Assembly (NCBI GenBank): GCA_964408945.1
Contig: CAYPBJ010000004.1
Coordinates: 1-64,000 of the forward strand
Length of the DNA stretch: 64,000 bases
Source of the DNA: VMCP01 sp964408945
GTDB taxonomy: Bacteria > Bacteroidota > Bacteroidia > NS11-12g > UBA955
Direction of reading: 5' to 3'
How positions within the stretch are numbered: position 1 is the stretch's first letter; every line of letters begins with the position of its first letter. Shown here piece after piece: positions 17,934 through 27,189 of the stretch. The notes under the pieces are model-generated. The model made no database searches and had not been told where the DNA came from. It saw only the letters and a program-made list of their open reading frames with translations. The translations under genes and the position numbers were made by a program.

Positions 17934-19822
17934 TATGCAAAAATTAAATTAACACCCAACAATAATACAATGGCAATAACCATGTACAATAAATACATTT
18001 CAATGTTTCCATTTTGAACTTTTTTGTTCAATCTACCCACCAATTTCAAAATTGGGAATATTCCGAAAGTAAATGCTCTCAAAATCAGTCCATCAAATAA
18101 ATCATGCAAAACACTAGAAGTTATTTCTAAGGGTCTAACAAATACTTTGTTGTAGAATTCATCTACATAAAATTTATTTTGTAAAACACCACCCAACCCA
18201 GTTGAATTTTCTGATGGTATAGAAGCCTTGGAAACAAAAATATTACGGGCGATTAAAAATCCGGATACAAATATCAATACTGCAATTCCAATCAAAACAT
18301 ATTCCGTACTATGTTCGATTTCGTGAATAGATTGGGGAATAATAAATAAGGGCTTCAACCAATTAAGCAAAAATCCGTCAGAATGTGTAATGTAAGCTGG
18401 TAAGTTTAAAGCGCCACCAACAATGCTCAAAAGGGCTAAAACCAGCAATGGTAAAGTCATATTCATTGGTGATTCATGAACTTTATCAAATGCATGATGG
18501 TGATTTCTATATTGACCGTGAAAAGTTAAGAAGTACAACCTAAACATGTATATCGTTGTTAATAGAGCTGAACCCGCCAATAGGACATAGGCCACTTTGT
18601 TGTGCAAAAATACAGCAGTCAGAATTTCGTCTTTCGAAAAGAATCCAGAAAGCATTGGAAAACCACTAATTGCCAATGTTCCAATCAAAAAAGTTAAATG
18701 CGTCAAAGGCATTTTTGATTTTAGTCCACCCATTTGTCTGATATCTTGTTCATGGTGCATACCGTGAATCACACTACCAGCACCTAAAAATAATAGGGCT
18801 TTAAAAAAGGCATGGGTAGTTACATGGAACAATGCTGTAGAATATGCACCCGCACCCAATGCAACAAACATAAAACCTAATTGACTCACTGTTGAATATG
18901 CCAGTACCTTTTTAATGTCATTTTGCTTCAAACCAATTAGTGCAGCCATAACAGCTGTTCCTAATCCAATCCATAGAATAATTTCATTGGTCAAAGGCGA
19001 TAAAGCAAATAAAACTTGACAGCGAACAGTAAGGTAAATACCTGCGGTCACCATGGTTGCAGCATGAATTAATGCGGAAACAGGCGTTGGACCCGCCATA
19101 GCATCAGGCAACCAAGTAAATAGAGGGATTTGGGCACTTTTACCAGTTGCACCAACAAAAAGCAGCAAACTAATTGCCGTCAACATACTTGTGGATGTAT
19201 TTCCGGAAGCAATTTGAGGAAACACCACGCTGTAATCTAGAGATCCAAATTGGGAAATAATTAAAAACATCCCCAAAAGCAAACCTAAATCACCTATTCT
19301 ATTCATTATGAAGGCTTTACGTGCAGCTTTGCCGTAGTCTTCATTTTTGTACCAAAATCCGATCAATAAATAAGAACAAAGACCTACGCCTTCCCATCCA
19401 AAAAACATCATCAAGAAGTTAGAGCCCAAGACCAATAGTAACATGTTGAAAATAAAGAAATTCAAATAAGCAAAGAACTTATAGAATCCATCATCATCTT
19501 TCATGTAAGAGATAGAATATAAATGAATTAGTGTACCTATTCCTGTGATTATTAAGGTCATCCAAATAGACAGCCTGTCTAATTGAAATGCTACTTTTAA
19601 TGATAATTGATCAATTTGTAAGAAGGTAAATAAATCTAAATTAATGGAATTATTTTCTGGTTGAGAAATGATATTCCAATTGAGAACGGCAATGATAAAA
19701 GCACCCAATACAGATGCTGTGCCAATGGCCCCTACAACCGATTTAGGTAATTTACTACCTAAAACACCGTTAATTAGGAAACCCAATAACGGAAGACCTA
19801 AAATAAATATAATTGGATTCAT
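17933..19822 (-). CDS. nuoL: NADH-quinone oxidoreductase subunit L
   Basis: NuoL is the distal antiporter-like subunit of complex I, with the C-terminal lateral helix that runs along the membrane arm (629 residues). Motifs seen are GWEGVGLCSYLLIGFW, SAQIPLFTWLPDAMAGPTPV and LAYSTVSQLGFMF. The C-terminal ~100 residues contain the amphipathic helix and last anchor helix. It is coupled to nuoK and nuoM by one-base stop/start overlaps. Confidence 0.95.
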   Translation of the reverse strand: MNPIIFILGLPLLGFLINGVLGSKLPKSVVGAIGTASVLGAFIIAVLNWNIISQPENNSINLDLFTFLQIDQLSLKVAFQLDRLSIWMTLIITGIGTLIHLYSISYMKDDDGFYKFFAYLNFFIFNMLLLVLGSNFLMMFFGWEGVGLCSYLLIGFWYKNEDYGKAARKAFIMNRIGDLGLLLGMFLIISQFGSLDYSVVFPQIASGNTSTSMLTAISLLLFVGATGKSAQIPLFTWLPDAMAGPTPVSALIHAATMVTAGIYLTVRCQVLFALSPLTNEIILWIGLGTAVMAALIGLKQNDIKKVLAYSTVSQLGFMFVALGAGAYSTALFHVTTHAFFKALLFLGAGSVIHGMHHEQDIRQMGGLKSKMPLTHLTFLIGTLAISGFPMLSGFFSKDEILTAVFLHNKVAYVLLAGSALLTTIYMFRLYFLTFHGQYRNHHHAFDKVHESPMNMTLPLLVLALLSIVGGALNLPAYITHSDGFLLNWLKPLFIIPQSIHEIEHSTEYVLIGIAVLIFVSGFLIARNIFVSKASIPSENSTGLGGVLQNKFYVDEFYNKVFVRPLEITSSVLHDLFDGLILRAFTFGIFPILKLVGRLNKKVQNGNIEMYLLYMVIAIVLLLGVNLIFA

Positions 19823-20148
19823 CAGTCTTTCAATTGATCTAAGAAACTAACATCGGTTTTGCGTGTATTACGATAAACCATTACAAGGATTGCCAATCCT
19901 ACGGCGGCCTCAGCTGCTGCAACTACCATGATAAAAAAAACAAACATTTGTCCGTTTGCATTTGCATCTCCCATATATTCGGTGAATGCGGCTAATAGAA
20001 GATTTACAGAGTTCAACATCAACTCAATGCACATCAACAATACGATGGCATTTCTTCTGAACAAAACACCAAATAAGCCAATACTAAAAAGTACGGTACT
20101 TAAATAGATGTAATGGCTTATTTCAAGATTATGAAAAACGTTAAGCAT
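19822..20148 (-). CDS. nuoK: NADH-quinone oxidoreductase subunit K
   Basis: This 108-residue protein has three transmembrane helices, as in NuoK/ND4L. The buried carboxylates needed for proton translocation are present, with Glu in CIELMLNSVNL (helix 2) and Glu in AAAEAAVGLAI (helix 3). It overlaps nuoJ by 8 bp. Confidence 0.95.
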   Translation of the reverse strand: MLNVFHNLEISHYIYLSTVLFSIGLFGVLFRRNAIVLLMCIELMLNSVNLLLAAFTEYMGDANANGQMFVFFIMVVAAAEAAVGLAILVMVYRNTRKTDVSFLDQLKD

Positions 20149-20689
20149 TATTTTTATTATTCAAATCCACTAATTCTTCTGAATTTTTATCTCTTTTACC
20201 CAATAGAACTGCTCCTACCATTGCCGAAATAAACAAAATTCCAGATAATTCGAAAGGAACCAAGTATTCGGTCATTAAAACTCGACCAAGGTTTTTTACT
20301 AAACCAATGCCCTCGGAGGGCGCAGGCATGACTGCAATGCCTGATTTTTGAAATGCTGCCGTTAATGTAATTAAAACCATTCCAGCTGCAATACTTGCGG
20401 CTATACCCCATAGATTGCTTTTTACAGGCTCAGTTTCTTTACTTAAATTCAATAGCATCAATACAAAAAGGAATAAAACCATAATTGCTCCTGCATAGAC
20501 CATTAAATTTACAATTGCTAAGAACTGAGCATTTAGTAATATATAATGTGCTGAAATACTAAAAAAGGTTAGTATTAAAGCCAAGACGCTGTGTACAGGG
20601 TTTTTACTTGTTACCACATACAAGGCACTCAAAATAGTTATGAATGAAAGTATGAGAAACGGAAGGGGTAAACTACTGATTGCTGACAT
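20141..20689 (-). CDS. nuoJ: NADH-quinone oxidoreductase subunit J
   Basis: This 182-residue protein with five hydrophobic helices matches NuoJ/ND6. The helix LMVYAGAIMVLFLFVLML carries the conserved Tyr-Ala-Gly-Ala of the pi-bulge helix that couples quinone chemistry to the proton path. It starts 2 bp after nuoI and overlaps nuoK. Confidence 0.95.
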   Translation of the reverse strand: MSAISSLPLPFLILSFITILSALYVVTSKNPVHSVLALILTFFSISAHYILLNAQFLAIVNLMVYAGAIMVLFLFVLMLLNLSKETEPVKSNLWGIAASIAAGMVLITLTAAFQKSGIAVMPAPSEGIGLVKNLGRVLMTEYLVPFELSGILFISAMVGAVLLGKRDKNSEELVDLNNKNNA

Positions 20690-20691
20690 TT

Positions 20692-21231
20692 TTACTTATT
20701 TTGATAATCCCAAACTTGTCTTTTTGATACATCTATTCGTTGATCAATTGGTTCAACGAGCTTATCTTTTCCAAAAATGAACTCATCTCTTCCGAAATGG
20801 GCATCAACTATTCTATCCGTTAAGAAAATAGCTTCTTTAGGACAAGCTTCTTCGCACAGACCACAGAAAATACATCTCAACATATTAATTTCATAAGTTG
20901 AAGCATATTTCTCTTCGCGATAAAGATTCTCCTCTCCTTTTGTTCTTTCAGAAGCAACCATTGTGATAGCTTCTGCTGGACAAGATACTGCGCAAAGTCC
21001 GCAAGCCGTGCACCGTTCCCTACCCTGATCATCTCTTTTTAGAACATGTTGCCCACGGTATATAGCTGACGTTGGCCTAGTTTCTTCGGGATATGAAACG
21101 GTATTTTTCTTTTTGAAGAAATGTTTTAAAGTGATCCACATACCTCCAAAAACAGCAGGCAGATAGATTTTCTCCGCAAAAGACATCTTTTTATTGGAGA
21201 CAGATTGAGAACGATTGGTTAGTGACTGCAT
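20692..21231 (-). CDS. nuoI: NADH-quinone oxidoreductase subunit I (2x[4Fe-4S])
   Basis: This 179-residue ferredoxin-type subunit carries clusters N6a and N6b through CTACGLCAVSCP and CIFCGLCEEACP, and passes electrons from NuoG toward NuoB. An N-terminal amphipathic segment anchors it at the membrane interface. In most genomes nuoI follows nuoH. Here it follows an ompA-like gene by 14 bp, and nuoA-H lie 24 kb away. Confidence 0.95.
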   Translation of the reverse strand: MQSLTNRSQSVSNKKMSFAEKIYLPAVFGGMWITLKHFFKKKNTVSYPEETRPTSAIYRGQHVLKRDDQGRERCTACGLCAVSCPAEAITMVASERTKGEENLYREEKYASTYEINMLRCIFCGLCEEACPKEAIFLTDRIVDAHFGRDEFIFGKDKLVEPIDQRIDVSKRQVWDYQNK

Positions 21232-21245
21232 ATTTGGGAAACGTT

Positions 21246-22517
21246 TTAATCTCTTAAGTGTTTTCCTTTAATTTTATATTTCTTACCAAGAGCTTTTGCT
21301 GTTTGAAGTTTCTTGCTGATTTTCTTCACACTATTTACTGGTATCATTTCAGTATATGTTCCGTCAGTTAGTTTGAATATAAACTGCGGATTTTCCAATT
21401 TTTTGTAGTTGATATACATTTTGTTGTCAACCATTTGGCTTTGTATAATAGTGATTGGGCTTTCTTGAACTATATAAACAGTTTCAATTTGCTTTGTTTT
21501 ATCCTTTATTTCAACAACTTTACTAGCTCCAGCAGGAGCAGCCAATACAATTTTACCTTCTGGATCTTGGGAAGTTGGACAATTTAAGGTCACATCAAAC
21601 TTAACAGCGTCTTTCTTTATAGTTCTCTTACGGATCTTTTTGTTGCGATCTTTAGAGTTATCCATGTTTCCCGTTTTCAAATTTTTAGCAAGAACCTTAA
21701 CTCTTGATTTTCTGTATCCTTCGAAATCCATGGGGTCGATGGTTATTGTTACTGGGTGCTCTAAGCAACTATCTACAGCGAATTTAACATCAATGATGCC
21801 AACCCACTCCATTCCTTCTTTTTGCTTGTAAACCAAGGGTAAGTCAGATTGAATAATTCCCATGATATCTGATATTTTAGAAACTTTAATTCCTAAATCA
21901 CCTGATCTACCTTTTGCTTTTGCTTGATCTTGCAATTTTTTCAAATCACATTTATTAATTGTCATTTGAAGTTGACCATTTATGGAAATGGTGGTGTCAT
22001 CCATACATTGGTCAATTTTTTTAGGTTCTGGCTTGGGTTCTTCTTTTGGTTTTTCAATAATGGTGATTTCAACACGTCTATTTTGAGCGGCTTTTTCTTT
22101 ATTGGTTTCACCAACTCGAGGTTTAGAGCGACCAAAATATTTTGGCATCATCCATTTTTCGTTGATACCTAATGAAATTAATGCATCGAATACTTCATCT
22201 ACTCTATCACGAGAAAGTTCCATATTATAAACATCGTTACCAGTTGAATCTGTATGTCCTGTCAATACTAATCTATATTCTTTTATTCCTTTGAGCGTAT
22301 TAATCAATGTTTCTAATTTCTTTTGCTCTTTCGTAGTGATTTCAGATTCATTGATATCAAAATAAATATTGACCGCTGGAGAAAGTTCTCTAGGCTCTTC
22401 AGGAATAACAGCTTTTTGAGGGTTGTTTTCAACCTTTGAAGATTGGGGTTTAGTTTGTGCGCTTAAAGTTAAACTTAGAGAAATCAAACTAGCGACAAAA
22501 AGGCCTTTCAGTTTCAT
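21246..22517 (-). CDS. OmpA-family protein with N-terminal peptidoglycan-binding domain
   Basis: I choose ATG 22517 (423 residues) because the signal peptide MKLKGLFVASLISLSLTLSA starts there; the frame extends 16 codons further up. The OmpA C-like domain lies near the N-terminus (~residues 45-155): INIYFD-type strand, TGHTDSTGNDVYN, LSRDRVDEV, GRSKPR and NRRVEI, the canonical diaminopimelate-binding pattern. Residues ~165-423 are a basic, beta-rich region with no family I recognise, with paired Cys residues. This is the reverse of the usual barrel-then-OmpA order. It may share a transcript with nuoI-N. Confidence 0.8.
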   Translation of the reverse strand: MKLKGLFVASLISLSLTLSAQTKPQSSKVENNPQKAVIPEEPRELSPAVNIYFDINESEITTKEQKKLETLINTLKGIKEYRLVLTGHTDSTGNDVYNMELSRDRVDEVFDALISLGINEKWMMPKYFGRSKPRVGETNKEKAAQNRRVEITIIEKPKEEPKPEPKKIDQCMDDTTISINGQLQMTINKCDLKKLQDQAKAKGRSGDLGIKVSKISDIMGIIQSDLPLVYKQKEGMEWVGIIDVKFAVDSCLEHPVTITIDPMDFEGYRKSRVKVLAKNLKTGNMDNSKDRNKKIRKRTIKKDAVKFDVTLNCPTSQDPEGKIVLAAPAGASKVVEIKDKTKQIETVYIVQESPITIIQSQMVDNKMYINYKKLENPQFIFKLTDGTYTEMIPVNSVKKISKKLQTAKALGKKYKIKGKHLRD

Positions 22518-22535
22518 AGCATTAATAATTGCTCG

Positions 22536-22567
22536 CGAAAATAAACGAAATCTTTTGCTCTTCACAA
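22536..22567 (-). promoter_or_regulatory. Candidate promoter for the ompA-like gene (and possibly nuoI-N)
   Basis: On the - strand, TTG (22565-22567), a 21-nt spacer and TATTTTCG (22536-22543, one base off TAnnTTTG) are followed by GC, 18 nt before the ATG. Confidence 0.4.
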
Positions 22568-22620
22568 CTAAGATTGAGCATTTATCAAGAATGTTTCAAG
22601 ATTCTCAACACAACATCTAC

Positions 22621-22628
22621 TATATTTG
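22621..22628 (+). promoter_or_regulatory. -7 box abutting the C25-like gene
   Basis: TATATTTG is an exact match with 6 nt to the ATG at 22635. The in-frame TTG at 22626 lies inside this box, which argues for the ATG start. Confidence 0.5.
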
Positions 22629-22634
22629 AAAATC

Positions 22635-24650
22635 ATGATACGTTTTAACAGTATTCTTGGACTAATCGCAATGTCATTTTATAGCAGTGCTTTGTACTCT
22701 CAAGTAGCAAAAAGTCAAACCATTCCGGTTGAAGTTAAGGTTAATAATGAAGGACTTAATTTTAATTTTCCTTCAAGTTCACCCACTTCAACATACAATA
22801 TTTTTTACCGCCCATTATTTAAGCAAGGTTCCACTTTTAATACACTTACAACTGGAATTGCTGGAAATTCGGTCTTATTTGAAGTTAAATCTTCAAATGA
22901 TATTCATCAGATTACCAAAGAAAACAATCCTTATGAATATATTTTTACTAAAACTGAAAATAGTTCAACAACCGCCTTGGGTTATACAATTTCAGGTGTG
23001 AAATACAATCCTCCGGTAAATAGAAAACACGTAATTCTTTTAATTGATAGTAGTTATTTGACATTATTGAGTAAAGAATTGGATCAACTTGTGGAAGACT
23101 TATTTCTAATGGGTTGGCAAGTGAGTAAATTATATGCTGGTAGAAATGAGTCCGCAGAGACTGTGAAAGAACGATTAAAAAAGCATCATTACAGCCAAAT
23201 TAAAACCCCAGAGACGTTATTTATCATTGGTCATGTACCAGTTCCTTATTCCGGTTACTTCTCATCAAATGGAACGAAATATCCACCAGATGGGCATGCT
23301 GAGGGTTCAGGGAATCACACTGGAGCATGGCCAGCTGATTGCTATTATGGTGATTTTGAAGGTATATGGACAGACAGAAATGTAACATGTACTACAGGGT
23401 CTCAAACCAGACATCACAACATACCTAAAGACGGAAAATTTGATCAGTCGGTTATTCCTAGCGATGTAGTACTTGAAATTGGTAGGGCTGATTTTTACGA
23501 CATGTCAGCATTTTCAAATGATGATACTCTTTTGACAAGGCAATACTTAAACAGAATTCATGATTGGCGTATGGGAAAGGTCAAAATGACAAAAAGGGCT
23601 TTGATTGACAATAATTTCAGCGGTTTAAACTTGGCTTCCACTGGTTACCAAAATTTACCTTGTTTTGTGGGATTGGATAGCGTTTTTGATGATAGAGATT
23701 ATTTTTATTCTCAAAAGCGCGGCTCATATCTTTGGAGTTATGGATGTGGGGCAGGTAGCTACACGAGTTGTAATGGAATTGGCTCCACAACTGACTTTGT
23801 AAAAGCAAAGGATAGTTTCCAAAATGCGTTTACCATTTTAGCAGGAAGTTACTTTGGTGATTTTGATGTTAAAAACAGTTTGTTGAAAGCGCCATTATTA
23901 GCGGGAAGTTTAAATTGTTTTTGGGGTGGAATTCCTAAGTGGTATGTTCACCATATGGCTTTGGGTTCAAATATTGGTTTTGGAGCCAAAATCACAATGA
24001 ATAACACCACGGAATATTTCAATGGTCAGTTTAACGGTTCGGATAGAGGTGTTTTTATATCGTTAATGGGCGATCCTACAATTACATTGGCACCTCCACA
24101 GCCAATTTCAAATTTAACGGCCAGTTCTGTCAATGGAAAAGTTCAACTCAATTGGACCGCATCTTCAGACGCACATTTTTATGAAGTTTATTTATTGGAT
24201 ACATCTAACAAAACTGGACATATAAAGAATTTGAGAAAAAAGGACTTCACCAGTCAATCGCCCAATTTTTTAGATGATGAAAATTGGTCATCTGGAAATT
24301 ATGAATATTTAGTTTGTGCAGTTAGATTAGACACTACAGGTGCTGGAACTTATTACAACCGAAGTAAATTTACGGCTGTCAAAGTAGATCACATTAATAG
24401 AAATATATCAATATCGGATAATTCTTGGAATATTTATCCGAATCCATCTACTGGAGTTGTTTATCTTGAAGGGTTTGCCGCTGAAAGTTATTCAATATAC
24501 AATACTCAGGGCCAGTTGGTTGAACGAGAAAAAATCAATCACTCTAATGGCATCATTGAATTGAATTTGGAAGGATTGGGTTCAGGATTATACTACATAA
24601 ATGTGTCTAATCAAACCCAATCATCAACTAAACCTTTGATAATTGAGTAA
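22635..24650 (+). CDS. Gingipain-like (peptidase C25 fold) T9SS protein with degenerate active site
   Basis: This 671-residue protein has a signal peptide (1-~22), a C25-like alpha/beta region (~130-480), an Fn3 domain (~485-590) and a T9SS type A sorting domain (~598-671, YPNPSTG). The C25 assignment comes from the order LFIIGHVPVPY, PADCYYGD, EIGRADF and a final SLMGDPTI, which parallel the GDH, D-x-YG, IGRF and FGDPS landmarks of gingipains. At the catalytic positions, gingipain GHGS corresponds here to GAGS (Ala373). Gingipain ACVNGDF corresponds to GSYFGDF (Ser405). Both His and Cys therefore appear to be lost. A non-proteolytic surface protein is inferred. Confidence 0.7.
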   Translation: MIRFNSILGLIAMSFYSSALYSQVAKSQTIPVEVKVNNEGLNFNFPSSSPTSTYNIFYRPLFKQGSTFNTLTTGIAGNSVLFEVKSSNDIHQITKENNPYEYIFTKTENSSTTALGYTISGVKYNPPVNRKHVILLIDSSYLTLLSKELDQLVEDLFLMGWQVSKLYAGRNESAETVKERLKKHHYSQIKTPETLFIIGHVPVPYSGYFSSNGTKYPPDGHAEGSGNHTGAWPADCYYGDFEGIWTDRNVTCTTGSQTRHHNIPKDGKFDQSVIPSDVVLEIGRADFYDMSAFSNDDTLLTRQYLNRIHDWRMGKVKMTKRALIDNNFSGLNLASTGYQNLPCFVGLDSVFDDRDYFYSQKRGSYLWSYGCGAGSYTSCNGIGSTTDFVKAKDSFQNAFTILAGSYFGDFDVKNSLLKAPLLAGSLNCFWGGIPKWYVHHMALGSNIGFGAKITMNNTTEYFNGQFNGSDRGVFISLMGDPTITLAPPQPISNLTASSVNGKVQLNWTASSDAHFYEVYLLDTSNKTGHIKNLRKKDFTSQSPNFLDDENWSSGNYEYLVCAVRLDTTGAGTYYNRSKFTAVKVDHINRNISISDNSWNIYPNPSTGVVYLEGFAAESYSIYNTQGQLVEREKINHSNGIIELNLEGLGSGLYYINVSNQTQSSTKPLIIE

Positions 24651-24711
24651 TTAATTAGCCCATTCAATCAAAAATGTGAGGAAATGTGGTGTTAAAAATT
24701 CAAACTTTGGT

Positions 24712-24719
24712 TAATTTCG
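24712..24719 (+). promoter_or_regulatory. Candidate -7 box for hppA
   Basis: TAATTTCG followed by GCGCCC, 33 nt before the ATG. It is one base off TAnnTTTG, and the C-rich start region resembles the tRNA-Val promoter. Confidence 0.4.
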
Positions 24720-24752
24720 CGCCCTTAATTTAGAAAAGAACAACAAAATACT

Positions 24753-27122
24753 ATGAATAACAATGTAGTTTATTTAATCCCAGCTTTAGGTGCTGTTGGC
24801 CTTGTGGTCATGGCTATCAAGAGTGCTTGGGTGTCAAAACAAGACGCAGGAGATGAAAAGATGCAGAATCTTGCGGGAAAAATTGCTGCCGGTGCAATGG
24901 CGTTTTTAAAAGCTGAATGGAAAGTATTGAGTTACTTCGCCATCATTGCAGCTGCATTATTAGCCTACAGCGGAACTATCCACGAAGTTAATGGAAGAGA
25001 AATCCATTCACATTGGATCATCGCAGTAGCATTTTTAATTGGAGCTTTTTTCTCTGCTCTAGCAGGTTATTTCGGAATGAGAATTGCTACTAAGGCAAAC
25101 GTTAGAACCACTCAAGCAGCTAAAACAAGTTTAGCACAAGCTTTGAAAGTAAGTTTCAATGGCGGTACTGTTATGGGTCTTGGAGTTGCTGGTTTGGCAG
25201 TTATGGGACTAGGTGGCTTGTTCATTGTATTCTATGCAATGTTTGTTGACGGTGTTGATCCTAATGGATTAAAAAGAGCCATCGAAGTATTGACTGGTTT
25301 TTCTTTAGGTGCTGAATCTATTGCTTTGTTTGCTCGTGTTGGTGGTGGTATCTATACCAAAGCTGCAGACGTTGGAGCTGACTTAGTAGGTAAAGTAGAA
25401 GCAGGTATTCCTGAAGACGATCCGCGTAACCCAGCTACTATCGCTGATAACGTAGGTGATAACGTGGGTGACGTTGCAGGTATGGGAGCTGATTTATTTG
25501 GATCTTACGTTGCAACTATCCTTGCAACAATGGTGTTGGGCTCTGAAATGACGGTTGTAGACAATTTTCAAGGACTTTCTCCTATCCTATTACCTATGTT
25601 TATCGCAGGTTTGGGATTGATTTTCTCTATTGTTGGAACCTGGTTTGTAAGAATCAAGGATGATAACGGTAATGTTCAAAATGCATTAAACATGGGTAAC
25701 TGGTCAAGCATTATTTTAACTGCTATCGCTTCTTTAGCCGCAGTTAAATGGTTGATACCTTCAAATGTTACTCTATCTTTAAGAGGTGTTGAGTTCACTT
25801 CAATGGATATTTTCTATGCAATCATTGTAGGATTGGTAGTTGGAGCAATCATGAGTTATGTAACTGAATATTACACCGCAATGGGTAAAAAGCCAGTTAT
25901 GTCAATCGTTAAGGCTTCTGCAACTGGTCATGCTACAAACATCATTGGTGGTCTTGCTATTGGAATGCAATCTACAGTTATTCCAATTTTAGTCTTGGCT
26001 GCTGGTATCTTCGTTTCATTTGAATTCGCTGGATTGTATGGTGTGGCGATTGCTGCAGCAGGTATGATGGCAACAACAGCTATGCAGTTAGCTATTGACG
26101 CTTTTGGTCCTATTGCTGATAATGCTGGTGGTATTGCGGAAATGGCTGAATTGCCTGAAGAAGTTCGCGGAAGAACCGATATTTTGGATGCTGTTGGTAA
26201 TACAACTGCTGCTACTGGTAAAGGTTTTGCAATTGCTTCTGCTGCTTTGACTTCATTGGCTTTGTTTGCTGCATTTGTAGGAGTTGCTGGAATCAGTGCT
26301 ATCGACATTTACAAAGCAGACGTTTTGGCTGGACTTTTTGTAGGTGCTATGATTCCATTCATATTCTCTGCTCTAGCTATCAGTGCAGTTGGTCGCGCAG
26401 CGATGGATATGGTGCAAGAAGTTCGTCGTCAGTTTAGAGAAATTCCAGGTATTATGGAATACAAAGCTGAACCTGAATATGAGAAATGTGTAGAAATCTC
26501 TACAAAAGCTTCTATCCGTGAAATGGTTATGCCAGGTGCTATTGCATTGCTTTCTCCCGTAATTGTAGGATTCTTATTCGGTCCTGAGGTTTTAGGGGGT
26601 ATGTTGGCTGGAATAACTGTTTCAGGAGTATTAATGGGGATTTTCCAAAACAATGCCGGTGGAGCTTGGGATAACGCAAAAAAATCATTTGAAAAAGGTG
26701 TAGAAATTGATGGTGAGATTTATTACAAGAAATCTGAGCCACATAAAGCTTCTGTTACTGGTGATACCGTTGGTGATCCATTTAAAGATACCTCTGGACC
26801 TTCAATGAACATCTTGATTAAATTGACTTCCATTGTTTCTTTGATTATTGCTCCTTACATCGCTGTAGGTAATTCAAATACTACTGTTTCTGACGATTGC
26901 TGCAAAGATAAAACTGAAATGACTACTGCTCATGCAGGATGTGATTCAGAATCTACTTGCGACATGTCTGAGTGTGAGAATATGACTTTAGATCAGTGTA
27001 TGGCTAAATGTGATTCTTTGAAATGCAGCCCTGAAGAGCGCGCAAAGTGCATGGCAATGTATGACGAGAATGGCAAATTCAAGAAGTCAGAAGATAAAGC
27101 TTGTTGTAAAGACAAGAAATAA
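24753..27122 (+). CDS. hppA: Membrane-bound ion-translocating pyrophosphatase with Cys-rich C-terminal tail
   Basis: This 789-residue integral membrane enzyme couples PPi hydrolysis to ion export. The PPi/Mg site motifs are present: DVGADLVGKVE, DDPRNPATIADNVGDNVGD and DNAGGIAEMAEL. At the K+ determinant it reads GNTTAATGKG, with Ala486 and Gly489, which is the K+-dependent type (Lys and Thr in K+-independent enzymes). Transport of H+, Na+ or both cannot be decided from this alone. The usual core ends near residue 705. Residues ~710-789 form a hydrophilic extension with 11 Cys, including two CC pairs and CxxxC spacing. Membrane pyrophosphatases have their C-terminus outside the cytoplasm, so this tail is probably periplasmic. 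Confidence 0.93.
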   Translation: MNNNVVYLIPALGAVGLVVMAIKSAWVSKQDAGDEKMQNLAGKIAAGAMAFLKAEWKVLSYFAIIAAALLAYSGTIHEVNGREIHSHWIIAVAFLIGAFFSALAGYFGMRIATKANVRTTQAAKTSLAQALKVSFNGGTVMGLGVAGLAVMGLGGLFIVFYAMFVDGVDPNGLKRAIEVLTGFSLGAESIALFARVGGGIYTKAADVGADLVGKVEAGIPEDDPRNPATIADNVGDNVGDVAGMGADLFGSYVATILATMVLGSEMTVVDNFQGLSPILLPMFIAGLGLIFSIVGTWFVRIKDDNGNVQNALNMGNWSSIILTAIASLAAVKWLIPSNVTLSLRGVEFTSMDIFYAIIVGLVVGAIMSYVTEYYTAMGKKPVMSIVKASATGHATNIIGGLAIGMQSTVIPILVLAAGIFVSFEFAGLYGVAIAAAGMMATTAMQLAIDAFGPIADNAGGIAEMAELPEEVRGRTDILDAVGNTTAATGKGFAIASAALTSLALFAAFVGVAGISAIDIYKADVLAGLFVGAMIPFIFSALAISAVGRAAMDMVQEVRRQFREIPGIMEYKAEPEYEKCVEISTKASIREMVMPGAIALLSPVIVGFLFGPEVLGGMLAGITVSGVLMGIFQNNAGGAWDNAKKSFEKGVEIDGEIYYKKSEPHKASVTGDTVGDPFKDTSGPSMNILIKLTSIVSLIIAPYIAVGNSNTTVSDDCCKDKTEMTTAHAGCDSESTCDMSECENMTLDQCMAKCDSLKCSPEERAKCMAMYDENGKFKKSEDKACCKDKK

Positions 27123-27140
27123 GTTTAGATTTATTTGATA

Positions 27141-27173
27141 CAAAAAAGGCTGCCCATGGGCAGCCTTTTTTAT
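27141..27173. terminator. Bidirectional terminator between hppA and the BNR gene
   Basis: The perfect 18-bp palindrome GGCTGCCCATGGGCAGCC (27148-27165) is flanked by AAAAAA on the left and TTTTTT on the right, giving a terminator on both strands between convergent genes. Confidence 0.9.
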
Positions 27174-27189
27174 TGTAGGGTCATCCCTA

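Noticed and set aside
25928..26742. Long antisense frames opposite hppA
   Set aside because: They mirror the codon pattern of the strongly conserved pyrophosphatase, are alanine/isoleucine/proline-rich, and have no start context or family resemblance.
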